Shown here piece by piece: positions 17,789-25,611 of a stretch of 64,000 bases of DNA. This DNA comes from CALFXN01 sp964451935 (GTDB lineage Bacteria > Synergistota > Synergistia > Synergistales > Aminobacteriaceae): positions 9,879 through 73,878 of the forward strand of contig CAYVKE010000004.1 in NCBI GenBank assembly GCA_964451935.1. Direction: 5' to 3'. Numbering within the stretch: the first letter of the stretch is position 1; each line of letters starts with the position of its first letter. The position numbers were made by a program, and so were the translations under genes. The notes under the pieces are model-generated. The model did no database searches. It saw only the letters and a list, made by a program, of their open reading frames with translations, and had not been told where the DNA came from.

Positions 17789-19332
17789 GCGGGACGAAAA
17801 ACGGCATCGGACGGATCATCCCGGATGAACTGCTTGCAGGGGCGCACGGCCGGCTCGTTCCGTACGGTCTGAAAGCTCCCGCAGCGGAACGGCGCGTCGC
17901 GCGGGAAGCGGGGCGCGGGCGGAAGGTCGTCCGCGACATCAAAGAGGCTGTCCGCCGCAGCGGCCTTCGGGACGGGATGACGATATCGTTCCATCACCAC
18001 TTCCGGAACGGCGACTTCGTTCTGCCGATGGTCCTTCAGGCGATCGACGAGATGGGAATCCGCGACATCACGCTCGCGCCGAGTTCCCTGACGGACGCGC
18101 ACGAGTGCGTCGCGGACCTCGCCGAGCGCGGCGTCGTCACGACGATCCACACGTCGGGCGTCCGGGGCCGCGTGGGGCAGGCCATCTCGTCGGGCCGCAT
18201 CCGAAACCCGGTCGTGATCCACAGTCACGGCGGCAGGGCGCGCGCGCTGGCCGAAGGGTCGATTCAGGTGGATGTCGCGTTCATCGCGGCTCCCGCGTGC
18301 GACGCGTCGGGAAATCTGACGGGCGCGATCGGGCCGTCCGCGTGCGGCTCGCTCGGCTACGCGATGGTCGACGCGCGCTACGCGAAACACGTCGTCGCCG
18401 TCACGGACACGCTTCTCGACGGGCCGCTCCCGGGGCGCGTCTCGATCCCGCAGTACCTCGTGGACCAGGTCGCGGTCGTTCCGTCGATCGGCGACCCCTC
18501 GAAGATCGCGACGGGCGCGACGCGCATCACGCGCGACCCCTTGAGCCTTGTCATCGCGGAGAACGCCTTCCGCGCGATCCGCGCGTCGGGGCTCATCGCG
18601 CAGGGTTGCTCCTTCCAGGTCGGAGGCGGCGGCGCGAGCCTCGCGGCAGCCCGCTACGTCCGCGAATACATGCTCGAAAAGAAAATCCGCGGATCGTTCG
18701 GCCTTGGCGGCGTCACGGCGTCGATGGCGCAGATGCTTTCGGACGATCTCTTCGAAGTGCTCTACGATGTCCAGAGCTTCGACTCCGCCGTCACGGAGTC
18801 CATCGCGACGAACCCGCGCCATGTGGAGATCGACGCCGCGTGGTACGCGGACCCTTCGGCGTCCGGGTGCCTCGTCGACGACCTCGACGTCGTCGTCCTC
18901 GCGGCGCTCGACGTGGACGTGGACTTCAACGTCGACGTGCTCTCCGGTCACGACGGCGTCCTGCGCGGGGCTTCCGGCGGGCACTGCGACACTGCCGCAG
19001 GGGCGAAGCTCTCCGTCGTCGTCGTCCCGTCGTTCCGCGAAGGGGTTCCGTCGATCCGCGACGCGGTGCAGACGGTCGTGACGCCGGGCGAAACGGTGGA
19101 CGTCATCGTCACGGAGCGCGGAACGTGCGTGAACCCCCGGCGCCCGGACCTCGCGGACGCTTTCAGGGCGGCGGGGCTGCGCGTGATGGACATCCGGGAA
19201 CTCAAGGAGCGCGTCGAACGCATCACGGGCGTCCCGAGGCCGATCGCGCTCGACCGCGACCATCCCGTAGGCGTCGTCGAATACCGCGACGGCTCCGTCA
19301 TCGATACGCTGTATCGTGTGGTATCCTCTTGA
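17785..19332 (+). CDS. citF: Citrate lyase alpha subunit, set 2
   Basis: Citrate:acetyl-ACP transferase subunit, 515 residues from ATG 17785, overlapping citE2. Shared motifs with the other copy are LRDGMTISFHHHFRNGD, HSHGGRARALAEG and GGHCDTAAGAKLSVVVVP. A longer open frame extends upstream to 16891, but only as a shadow of citE2. The gene ends just before the AbrB-type membrane protein. Possible activities are citrate or citramalate transfer; sequence reading alone cannot separate these. Confidence 0.93.
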   Translation: MSGTKNGIGRIIPDELLAGAHGRLVPYGLKAPAAERRVAREAGRGRKVVRDIKEAVRRSGLRDGMTISFHHHFRNGDFVLPMVLQAIDEMGIRDITLAPSSLTDAHECVADLAERGVVTTIHTSGVRGRVGQAISSGRIRNPVVIHSHGGRARALAEGSIQVDVAFIAAPACDASGNLTGAIGPSACGSLGYAMVDARYAKHVVAVTDTLLDGPLPGRVSIPQYLVDQVAVVPSIGDPSKIATGATRITRDPLSLVIAENAFRAIRASGLIAQGCSFQVGGGGASLAAARYVREYMLEKKIRGSFGLGGVTASMAQMLSDDLFEVLYDVQSFDSAVTESIATNPRHVEIDAAWYADPSASGCLVDDLDVVVLAALDVDVDFNVDVLSGHDGVLRGASGGHCDTAAGAKLSVVVVPSFREGVPSIRDAVQTVVTPGETVDVIVTERGTCVNPRRPDLADAFRAAGLRVMDIRELKERVERITGVPRPIALDRDHPVGVVEYRDGSVIDTLYRVVSS

Positions 19333-19360
19333 GATATCGTATCGAAAGGCGGATGTTCGT

Positions 19361-20449
19361 TTGACCGTGGTTTCCTTTCTGTTGCAGGGATGTGACCTGA
19401 TTTTCGTCGTCTGTGTCGGCTGGGCCGGGGGAGCGCTATTCAAAAGAGCGCGCATCCCGGCCGCGGCGTTGCTGGGCGCCCTCGTGATCTCGGCTCTCTG
19501 GGCGATGACGGGAACACAGCCCGCGTATCCGTCCGGGACGCTCTCGTTTCTGAGCAACGTCGCGATCGGGCTGTTTCTCGGGGTGCGGCTGAACCGCGAA
19601 TCGTGCAGGCTCCTGCGGAATCTTCCCGGCCCCGCGATTCTCGTTTCGGGGTGGATGCTCGGCCTGTCGCTCGCTATGGGGTATCTGATGTCGACCTTCA
19701 CATCGCTGCCGTTTCCGACGGCGATGCTCGGCTCGACGGCCGGGGGGATCACCGAGATGGCGCTCCTGTCGCTCTCGATGGGCGCCGACGTCGCGAGCGT
19801 CACGCTCCTTCAGGTCTTCCGCCTCCTTGCCGCCGTGCTGTCGACGCCCGTATTGTGCCGCATGTGGATGCGCAACCACCCGTCGCCCGTCTGCTGCGTC
19901 GCGGAGGAAGGGGACGACCCAGTCGAAGCCGTGGGCGCGCCCGTTCCGTCGAATGCGCGCTTGTGGACGAACGTGCTGTGCGTCGCGGCCGCCGTGTTCG
20001 GCGGCGCGGCCGGAAAGTGGCTGTCGCTTCCCGCCGGAGCGCTGATCGGCGCGATGATCGGCTCCGGGGCCGTGACGATCCTCGTCGGGGAGACGAAGCT
20101 GCCCGTCGGGCTCATACGCGCCTTTGGACAGGTCGGCGTCGGTGTCATCATCGCGCATTCCATCACCAGGGAGGTTCTGCTCGGCTTCCTGTCGCTTCTC
20201 GGTCCGCTCGCGCTGCTGACCGGGGGCATGATCGGCGGATCGCTGCTGCTGGCCGTGCTGTTGCACCGGACTGCCGGATTCGCGCCGATGACCTGCATGC
20301 TCGCGTCGTCTCCGGGCGGCCTGTCGCAGATCGCGAGCATCGCCGACGAGTTCGGCGCCGATCCGGTCGTCGTGAGCCTGATCCAGACGGTCCGCCTGCT
20401 CAGCATCATCCTCGTCCTCCCGCCGCTGTTGCCGCTGCTCATGCGCTGA
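19361..20449 (+). CDS. AbrB-family membrane protein (PF05145 type)
   Basis: About 362 residues with roughly ten membrane helices in two homologous halves. Each half carries the glycine-rich segment of this family (LGSTAGGITEMALLSLSMGAD in the first, ASSPGGLSQIASIADEFGAD in the second). Members are often mislabelled ammonia monooxygenase; the E. coli relative AbrB regulates aidB, and the transport or regulatory role is not settled. I choose TTG 19361 because AAAGGCGG lies 8 bases upstream; a GTG at 19316 overlapping citF2 is the alternative. Its place at the end of the tct-cit operon suggests a role in carboxylate export or regulation (inference). Confidence 0.8.
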   Translation: MTVVSFLLQGCDLIFVVCVGWAGGALFKRARIPAAALLGALVISALWAMTGTQPAYPSGTLSFLSNVAIGLFLGVRLNRESCRLLRNLPGPAILVSGWMLGLSLAMGYLMSTFTSLPFPTAMLGSTAGGITEMALLSLSMGADVASVTLLQVFRLLAAVLSTPVLCRMWMRNHPSPVCCVAEEGDDPVEAVGAPVPSNARLWTNVLCVAAAVFGGAAGKWLSLPAGALIGAMIGSGAVTILVGETKLPVGLIRAFGQVGVGVIIAHSITREVLLGFLSLLGPLALLTGGMIGGSLLLAVLLHRTAGFAPMTCMLASSPGGLSQIASIADEFGADPVVVSLIQTVRLLSIILVLPPLLPLLMR

Positions 20450-20460
20450 AGCGGGCGCCC

Positions 20461-20489
20461 TTGACGTCTCCGCGCCGAAAGGGTAGGAT
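20461..20489 (+). promoter_or_regulatory. Sigma-70-type promoter for the ABC-F leader
   Basis: TTGACG (20461-20466), a 17-base spacer and TAGGAT (20484-20489). Transcription would begin near 20496 inside or just before the first leader hairpin, giving a leader of about 320 bases. Confidence 0.65.
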
Positions 20490-20490
20490 C

Positions 20491-20815
20491 GGGTTCGTTC
20501 CCGGAGTTCGGGGAACGAACCCTCTCGTATGTACAGGAGACCGCGCCGATGCGCCGAAGCTAGACCGGACACAAGCAGAATCCACCGCCCCCCTTTTTTC
20601 ACGGCTCTCGCGTCAGAGAGCCGTCCGTTCTGCGTGTCCCCCCTTCCCGATCGTTCCGAAACGAAATCTCCCAACAATCTGTATCGCCGCGATCTTCGCG
20701 CAATCTTCCGTCCGTGCGGCGGGATCGTCGCGTCGTAGACGCATGTCGTTTCGGCGTTCCGGAGGGCGGGGCGCCCTGCCCGAGTCCCCGTGAAGGGGAC
20801 TGACTGGAGGTTTCC
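20491..20815 (+). promoter_or_regulatory. Long structured 5' leader upstream of ABC-F gene (candidate attenuator or small RNA)
   Basis: This gene-free stretch holds several stems. There is a perfect 12-bp hairpin (20491-20502 with 20511-20522). A compound element follows, with outer pairs 20567-20571/20635-20639 and 20575-20580/20628-20633 and an inner 8-bp hairpin 20602-20609/20616-20623. A C-run and six T residues (20588-20599) lie inside it. Next to the ribosome site are a GC-rich inverted repeat near 20764-20780 and a 6-bp hairpin 20784-20800. A 69-codon frame at 20529-20738 lacks a ribosome site and is probably not a gene. Leaders before ABC-F antibiotic-resistance genes often act as attenuators, so this is a reasonable hypothesis here. 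Confidence 0.5.
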
Positions 20816-22312
20816 GTGTCGCTTCTCTTTCACAACGTGACCTTTCGATATGACCTTTCGGGGCAACCGCTGTTTCGACAGTTCAACGCCGATTTTCACG
20901 CCGGGTGGAGCGGCGTCGTCGGCGCGAACGGCTCCGGCAAGACCACGCTGCTGCACCTGGCCGCGGGACTGCTCGAACCTTCGGAGGGACGCATCATCCG
21001 TCCCGCCCGGATCGCCCTGTGCGAACAGCGGACCGATGCGCCGCCCGACTCTTTTGAAGAGTTTCTGCGCTCGCAGGACCCCGAGGCGCTTCGTCTGCGC
21101 GCCTCCCTCGTGATCGGGAGGGATTGGAAAGACCGCTGGACGACGCTCAGCCACGGGGAGCGAAAGCGCGCGCAGATCGCCGCGGCGCTCCATCTCGCTC
21201 CGGACGTCCTGCTGCTCGACGAACCGACGAACCACGTCGATGCGGAGGTCCGCTCGCTGCTTCGGGACGCGCTCGCGCGTCACCTCGGCGTCGGAATCCT
21301 CGTGAGCCACGATCGGAGTCTGCTCGACGACCTGTGCGGCTGGTGCGTCTTTCTCGATCCGCCGCGGCATCTCGTCTTCCCGGGCGGATATACGCGCGCC
21401 TCGGAGCTGCGCGCCCTCGACGAGTCGCGCGCGGCGGAGGAGCGCCGGCGGCTTCAGAAAGACGTCCAGCGGATCGAGGCGGAGCAGCGGCGTCGCCGTG
21501 CGGAAGCGAGCGCTGCCGACCGGCGGCGATCCAAACGCGGACTCGCGCTGCACGACAGCGACGGCAGGGCGAAGATCGACGCAGCGCGCGTTTCGGGGGC
21601 CGATGGCCACGCCGGGCGCCTCGCGAGCCAGCTCGACGGGCGTCTTCGGCAGGCCGTGCAGGCGTTGCGGGAGGATCGCCCCGTCAAACGGTATGACATG
21701 GACTTCTGGTTGCCCGATTCGCGCTCGGACCGCAACTATCTTCTTCGAACAACGGGCGGATCGCTCCGGCTTGGGAGTATGAAAACGCTCATCTATCCTG
21801 ACCTAGAAATCGGGCCGCGGGACCGCATCGCGTTGAGCGGACCGAACGGCGCAGGAAAGAGCACGCTCGTGAGGCGAATCCTCGAAAATGTGACGGTTCC
21901 GTTCGGACGGCTCCTCTATATGCCGCAGGAGGTCGATCTGAAGGAAACTGCGGAACTCGCTTCGAAAGTTGCGGCGCTCCCGGCGCATCTGAAGGGGCTG
22001 CTGATGACGGTGGTGAGCTGTCTCGGCTCCCGTCCCGAACAGATCATCGGCCACGACGAACCGAGTCCCGGAGAAATCAGAAAGCTCCTTCTCGCGTTCG
22101 GTGCGACGCAATCGCCGCACCTCATCGTCATGGACGAGCCGACGAACCACCTCGACCTGCCCGCCGTGGAGCTTCTCGAGAATGCGTTGTCGTCCTGTCC
22201 CTGCGCGCTTCTCCTCGTGAGCCACGACGAACGCTTTCTGGAACGCCTCGCGACGATCCGATGGCGGATCGAACCGGGGGAAAACGGCGGCCGCCTGGTC
22301 GTCGAACGCTGA
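20816..22312 (+). CDS. ABC-F family ATPase (ribosome-associated type)
   Basis: A soluble protein of 498 residues with two ABC domains and no membrane segment. Domain 1 has Walker A GANGSGKTT (36-44), signature LSHGERKRAQIA and Walker B VLLLDEPTNHVD. A charged, arginine-rich linker is seen around residues 205-250. Domain 2 has GPNGAGKSTL, a weaker signature SPGEIRKLLLA and LIVMDEPTNHLD. ABC-F proteins act on the ribosomal E site as translation factors or antibiotic-protection proteins; which applies cannot be read from the sequence. The start is GTG 20816 with TGGAGG 5 bases upstream. It stands alone behind a long structured leader, which suits inducible expression. Confidence 0.9.
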   Translation: MSLLFHNVTFRYDLSGQPLFRQFNADFHAGWSGVVGANGSGKTTLLHLAAGLLEPSEGRIIRPARIALCEQRTDAPPDSFEEFLRSQDPEALRLRASLVIGRDWKDRWTTLSHGERKRAQIAAALHLAPDVLLLDEPTNHVDAEVRSLLRDALARHLGVGILVSHDRSLLDDLCGWCVFLDPPRHLVFPGGYTRASELRALDESRAAEERRRLQKDVQRIEAEQRRRRAEASAADRRRSKRGLALHDSDGRAKIDAARVSGADGHAGRLASQLDGRLRQAVQALREDRPVKRYDMDFWLPDSRSDRNYLLRTTGGSLRLGSMKTLIYPDLEIGPRDRIALSGPNGAGKSTLVRRILENVTVPFGRLLYMPQEVDLKETAELASKVAALPAHLKGLLMTVVSCLGSRPEQIIGHDEPSPGEIRKLLLAFGATQSPHLIVMDEPTNHLDLPAVELLENALSSCPCALLLVSHDERFLERLATIRWRIEPGENGGRLVVER

Positions 22313-22400
22313 ACCTGAATCCCGGTCCGTTCTATCGGGGTCCGACGAAGAAGCGGCGAGGCGAAAGATTCGGTTTTTCAGCGTTCTCAGATTTTTTAGC

Positions 22401-22429
22401 TTGACGGACGGGGGCGCGTCCTTTACCCT
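22401..22429 (+). promoter_or_regulatory. Possible promoter of the GntR gene at 22436
   Basis: TTGACG (22401-22406), 17 bases, then TACCCT (22424-22429). Transcription would begin at about the first ATG, so the mRNA may be leaderless or translation may begin at the second ATG (22463). Confidence 0.45.
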
Positions 22430-22431
22430 TG

Positions 22432-22461
22432 TGGCATGCCAGATAAAGAACTGGAATGCCA
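22432..22461. promoter_or_regulatory. Tandem palindromic operator candidates over the GntR start codon
   Basis: Perfect palindrome TGGCATGCCA (22432-22441) and near-palindrome TGGAATGCCA (22452-22461) have centres 20 bases apart, about two helical turns. They overlap the start codon of a FadR-type regulator gene and fit autoregulation. Confidence 0.6.
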
Positions 22462-23122
22462 AATGCAAGTCAGAAAAATATCGAATGTTGTGTACGCTAT
22501 CCTGAAAGAGCGCATTCTGTCGCTTCATTATCAGCCGGGGACGCTGCTGACGGAACGCGCGCTCGCGGAGGATCTCGATGTTAGCCGGACGCCCGTTCGC
22601 GAGGCGATCCAGCGTCTCGCGCAGGAGGGGTGGCTCCGGATCAACGCGCGCCGCAACATCCAGGTCCGGGACGTCACGATCGCCGATTTCGGCGAGGTGT
22701 TCCAGGCCCGGAGGATGATCGAGCCCGCAGCGGTGGACCTCGCCTTTTCGACGGGAATCGCGGCGTCGCTCCCCTGGAAACTCGACGAGGCGATGGCGAA
22801 CATGGGCGCGTCGCGCGGCGATCTGTATTCCTTCATTACGGCGGACCAGGCCTTTCACGCCGTTTTCTTCGACGCGCTGCACAATTCGCGACTGTCGCGG
22901 ATGTGGAAGACCCTGAGCGAGGATATGGTCTGGCTCGGCATTCTGGCGATGGGGCACGACGAACGGCGGTACGCGATCGTCACGGAAGAACACGAGCGGA
23001 TCGTCGAGTCCGTGCGGCGCAGGCTTCGGAGGGCGTCGCGCGAGGCGATGGTCGCGCATCTTGATGTGACCGAGCAGCGGCTGATGGCTCGGGTTGTCGA
23101 TATGAAAATGGGCGGAGCGTGA
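22436..23122 (+). CDS. GntR/FadR-subfamily transcriptional regulator
   Basis: The N-terminal winged helix includes LAEDLDVSRTPVREAIQRLAQEG. The FCD ligand domain follows, with FQARRMIEPAAVDLAF, DQAFHAVFFDAL and HERIVESVRRR; the histidines there usually bind a metal and an organic acid. Up to 228 residues from ATG 22436; ATG 22463 (MQVRKISNVV) is an alternative that would leave both palindromes in the leader. It precedes DUF2848 and the dctPQM importer on the same strand, so it probably regulates them and itself. Confidence 0.9.
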   Translation: MPDKELECQMQVRKISNVVYAILKERILSLHYQPGTLLTERALAEDLDVSRTPVREAIQRLAQEGWLRINARRNIQVRDVTIADFGEVFQARRMIEPAAVDLAFSTGIAASLPWKLDEAMANMGASRGDLYSFITADQAFHAVFFDALHNSRLSRMWKTLSEDMVWLGILAMGHDERRYAIVTEEHERIVESVRRRLRRASREAMVAHLDVTEQRLMARVVDMKMGGA

Positions 23123-23136
23123 CGGCCGTCCTGAGG

Positions 23137-23208
23137 TCCCGCCCGGCGGTTCGGGCGGGAAGAGAGGAACGGAGCGTCGCCGGAAGGGGTTCCGGCGCGG
23201 CTCCGTTC
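23137..23208 (+). other. Two strong stem-loops in the GntR-DUF2848 gap
   Basis: Stem 1 has 9 perfect pairs (23137-23145 with 23152-23160). Stem 2 has 9 pairs (23167-23175 with 23200-23208), a 2x2 internal loop and 8 more pairs (23178-23185 with 23190-23197) around a GGGG loop. No T-run follows, so they are more likely mRNA processing or stability elements than terminators. Confidence 0.6.
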
Positions 23209-23232
23209 GGGAGGAGGGACGTTTCACACGGA

Positions 23233-23955
23233 ATGAAGATCGATTCTGTGGTATTGCGTTCAGGCGGAGACATGGAATGCGCGAGCCTGTCGTTCGACGC
23301 ATGCGTCGCGGTGGGATACGCCGGAAGGGATCAGGCCGCGGTTCGGGCGCACATCGAGGAACTGCGTGCGATCGGCGTTCCCGTGCCGTCGATGATTCCG
23401 AGCATGTATTGGGTGGCGTCGGATCTCGTTTCCTGCACGAAGGAAATTTCGGTGGTCGGCGACAGGACGTCCGGTGAAATCGAGGTCTTCCTCGCGCGGG
23501 ACGAGGTCGGGAATCTGTGCGTGACGGTCGCGTCGGACCATACGGACCGGCAGCTCGAAACGGTGTCCGTCGCGAAGGCGAAGCAGATCTGCCCCAAGGT
23601 GATCGGCCCGTGTTTTTGGAACGTTTCGGACATCCGGGAGCACTGGGACGCGCTCGAACTGACGTGCAGCGTCCGGCCCGTCGCGCAGCAGGGAACGAAG
23701 CAGGCGTGGATTCCGTACCAGCAGGGGGCCCTCGTGCGGCTCCTGCCGCCCGAGAAACTCTTCGAACTCGCCCAGGAGCGGACGGGGCAGGACGTCCCGA
23801 CAGGATCGAGGCTTGCGCTCTTCTCGGGGACGCTCCCGGTCATCGGCGGCGACATCGTGTACGGAGAGGCGTTCTCGCTCGAACTCCGCGACCCGGTTCT
23901 CGGGCGTTGCATCCGACACGAGTATTCGGTCCGGATCCTTCCGGACAGGAACTAG
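23233..23955 (+). CDS. DUF2848 family protein
   Basis: A 240-residue cytoplasmic protein with the DUF2848 pattern: VAVGYAGRDQAAVRAHIEEL, GVPVPSMIPSMYWVASDL, GDRTSGEIEVFLA, SDHTDRQLE and KQICPKVIG. The family is thought to be related to fumarylacetoacetate hydrolase folds and has no settled function; members often lie beside transporters. The start ATG 23233 has GGAGGAGGG about 12 bases upstream, a little far. It lies between the FadR-type regulator and the dctPQM genes, so the natural reading is that it acts on whatever that TRAP system imports. Confidence 0.85.
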   Translation: MKIDSVVLRSGGDMECASLSFDACVAVGYAGRDQAAVRAHIEELRAIGVPVPSMIPSMYWVASDLVSCTKEISVVGDRTSGEIEVFLARDEVGNLCVTVASDHTDRQLETVSVAKAKQICPKVIGPCFWNVSDIREHWDALELTCSVRPVAQQGTKQAWIPYQQGALVRLLPPEKLFELAQERTGQDVPTGSRLALFSGTLPVIGGDIVYGEAFSLELRDPVLGRCIRHEYSVRILPDRN

Positions 23956-24071
23956 GAAGGCCGGCCGCGCCACGGTGCGGCCTCGGCGGGCGGAAGCACC
24001 TTCCGGTATTCGCCGACAGGGCGCCGGAAGTTTACGATCTGTAGTCCAATCTGAGACAGGAGGGGTACGGA

Positions 24072-25064
24072 ATGCGCTTCGGAAAGAAACTGGCGGTTGT
24101 AGCGGCGGCAGCGGCGATCGCATTGTCGGCGGTCCCGGCGATGGCGGTCGTGGAGATCAAGTTCGGTCACACGGGAAGTCTCGAACACCAGTACCAGATC
24201 GGTGCGGAACAGTTCAAGAAACTGGTCGAAGCGGAGTCCAAGGGAGAGATCAAGGTCAATATCTTCCCGCAGGCGCAGCTTGGCGGCGAACGCGATCTCG
24301 CGGAAGGCGTCCGGATGGGAACGATCGAAATCGCTTCGGTCGCGGCTGGAAACCTCGCCGGATTCGTGCCGGAATTGCAGCTGTTCGGCATTCCCTTCCT
24401 GTTCCCGACTGCCAAGCAAGTGTACGCGGTGCTTGACGGCGAAGTCGGCAAGGACATCGCGGCCATTATGGCCTCGAAGGGATTCGTGAGCCTTGCGTTC
24501 TGGGAGGTCGGCTTCCGGAACATGACGAACAACACCCGCCCCATCAAGACGCCCGAGGATATGAAGGGGCTGAAGATCCGCGTCCAGGAATCCAAGATCT
24601 GGATCCAGTTCATGAACCGTCTCGGCGCGGTCGCGACGCCGATCCCGTTCGGCGAACTCTACTCGGCGCTCCAGCAGAAGGTCGTAGACGGACAGGAAAA
24701 CCCTGTTGCGACCATCTATTCCATGAAGTTCTACGAGGTCCAGAAATACCTCTCACTGACGGGACACACGTACGAACCTGCCCACGTGATCGCGAACCCG
24801 AAATGGTTCAACAGCCTCGACCCGAAACACCAGGCCATCATCCTGAAGGCGGCCGCCGACGCTGCGGTCTATCAGCGCAAGACGCTCGCCGACAAGGACA
24901 AGGAGCGGTTCGAGATCATCAAGAAGGCCGGCGTCGTGATCGAGGAGAACCCGGACAAGGCGGCGTTCGCGAAGGCGACGGAAGACCTGTACAAGGTTCT
25001 TGCGGATACGGTCCCGGAAAAACTCGTCCAGAAGATCAAGGATCAGGTCGCGGCAGTCAAGTAA
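24072..25064 (+). CDS. dctP: TRAP transporter substrate-binding protein, DctP family
   Basis: A periplasmic receptor of 330 residues with a signal peptide (LAVVAAAAAIALSAVPAMA). DctP features are FKKLVEAESKGEIKVNIFPQAQLG, the segment LKIRVQESKIWIQFMNRLGA with the arginine that salt-bridges the ligand carboxylate (R in KIRVQES), and VDGQENPVATIYSMKFYEVQKYLSLTGH split over about residues 205-235. Ligands of this subfamily are C4-dicarboxylates, sialic acid, sugar acids or keto acids. A strong ribosome site (AGGAGGGG) precedes it, and a 12-bp hairpin separates it from dctQ. Confidence 0.93.
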   Translation: MRFGKKLAVVAAAAAIALSAVPAMAVVEIKFGHTGSLEHQYQIGAEQFKKLVEAESKGEIKVNIFPQAQLGGERDLAEGVRMGTIEIASVAAGNLAGFVPELQLFGIPFLFPTAKQVYAVLDGEVGKDIAAIMASKGFVSLAFWEVGFRNMTNNTRPIKTPEDMKGLKIRVQESKIWIQFMNRLGAVATPIPFGELYSALQQKVVDGQENPVATIYSMKFYEVQKYLSLTGHTYEPAHVIANPKWFNSLDPKHQAIILKAAADAAVYQRKTLADKDKERFEIIKKAGVVIEENPDKAAFAKATEDLYKVLADTVPEKLVQKIKDQVAAVK

Positions 25065-25076
25065 CGAATCTTTTTA

Positions 25077-25105
25077 GCGCTCCCGCCCTATGCGGGCGGG
25101 AGCGC
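25077..25105 (+). terminator. Receptor-permease stem-loop after dctP
   Basis: A perfect 12-bp stem (25077-25088 with 25094-25105) with a 5-base loop. No T-run follows it, though five T residues precede it on the same strand. It probably stabilises the dctP message or partly terminates transcription. Confidence 0.65.
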
Positions 25106-25137
25106 GGGCGGCTCGAACGCCCGGAGGAGTGAATGAT

Positions 25138-25605
25138 ATGAAAAAACTGGAAACGGCGCTGTCGGTTCTCTCCGGCGCGTGTCTGGCTGTTATCTTCCTG
25201 GTGACCTTCGCCCAGGTCGTCCAGCGGTACGTGTTTCAGTTGTCGATGCCGTGGGCTACGGATGTCATCCGGATCTTCTTCGTCTATTCCGTCTTTTTCG
25301 GGATGGCGGTCGGCGTCATGAAAAAATCGCATCTGAACATCGACGTCTTTATCCACGCGCTGCCGGAGAAGGCTCGCGCGAAGCTCGAACTGCTCTCCAA
25401 CGTGCTGGTGACGGTCTTTCTGGGTGCGGTCTTCTGGTACAGCTTCCGCTTCGTCTCCGCGAACGCCGACCAGTACACCCCCTATCTCATGTTCCCGATG
25501 AGCTACGTGTATGCGATCATTCCGATCTGCACGTCGGTGATGATCGTATTTCTCGCAGTCGACACGTTCCGGGCGCTCTTCCGGCGCCCGACGCAGGGAC
25601 GGTGA
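25138..25605 (+). CDS. dctQ: TRAP transporter small permease subunit
   Basis: One hundred fifty-five residues from ATG 25138 (GGAGGAG 9 bases upstream) with four membrane helices. The DctQ motifs TFAQVVQRYVFQLSMPWATD and the conserved segment around GVMKKSHLNID are clear. It bridges receptor and large subunit in the inner membrane. An upstream in-frame extension lacks hydrophobic content and is rejected. dctM starts 6 bases after its stop. Confidence 0.92.
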   Translation: MKKLETALSVLSGACLAVIFLVTFAQVVQRYVFQLSMPWATDVIRIFFVYSVFFGMAVGVMKKSHLNIDVFIHALPEKARAKLELLSNVLVTVFLGAVFWYSFRFVSANADQYTPYLMFPMSYVYAIIPICTSVMIVFLAVDTFRALFRRPTQGR

Positions 25606-25611
25606 CGGCGC

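Noticed and set aside
20491..20522. tRNA-like sequence (GGTTCG word) in the ABC-F leader
   Set aside because: It is a simple 12-bp hairpin; no acceptor, D or anticodon arms can be placed.
20529..20738. A 69-codon frame as a leader peptide for the ABC-F gene
   Set aside because: No ribosome site, low-complexity product, and it runs through strong stems; better read as non-coding leader.
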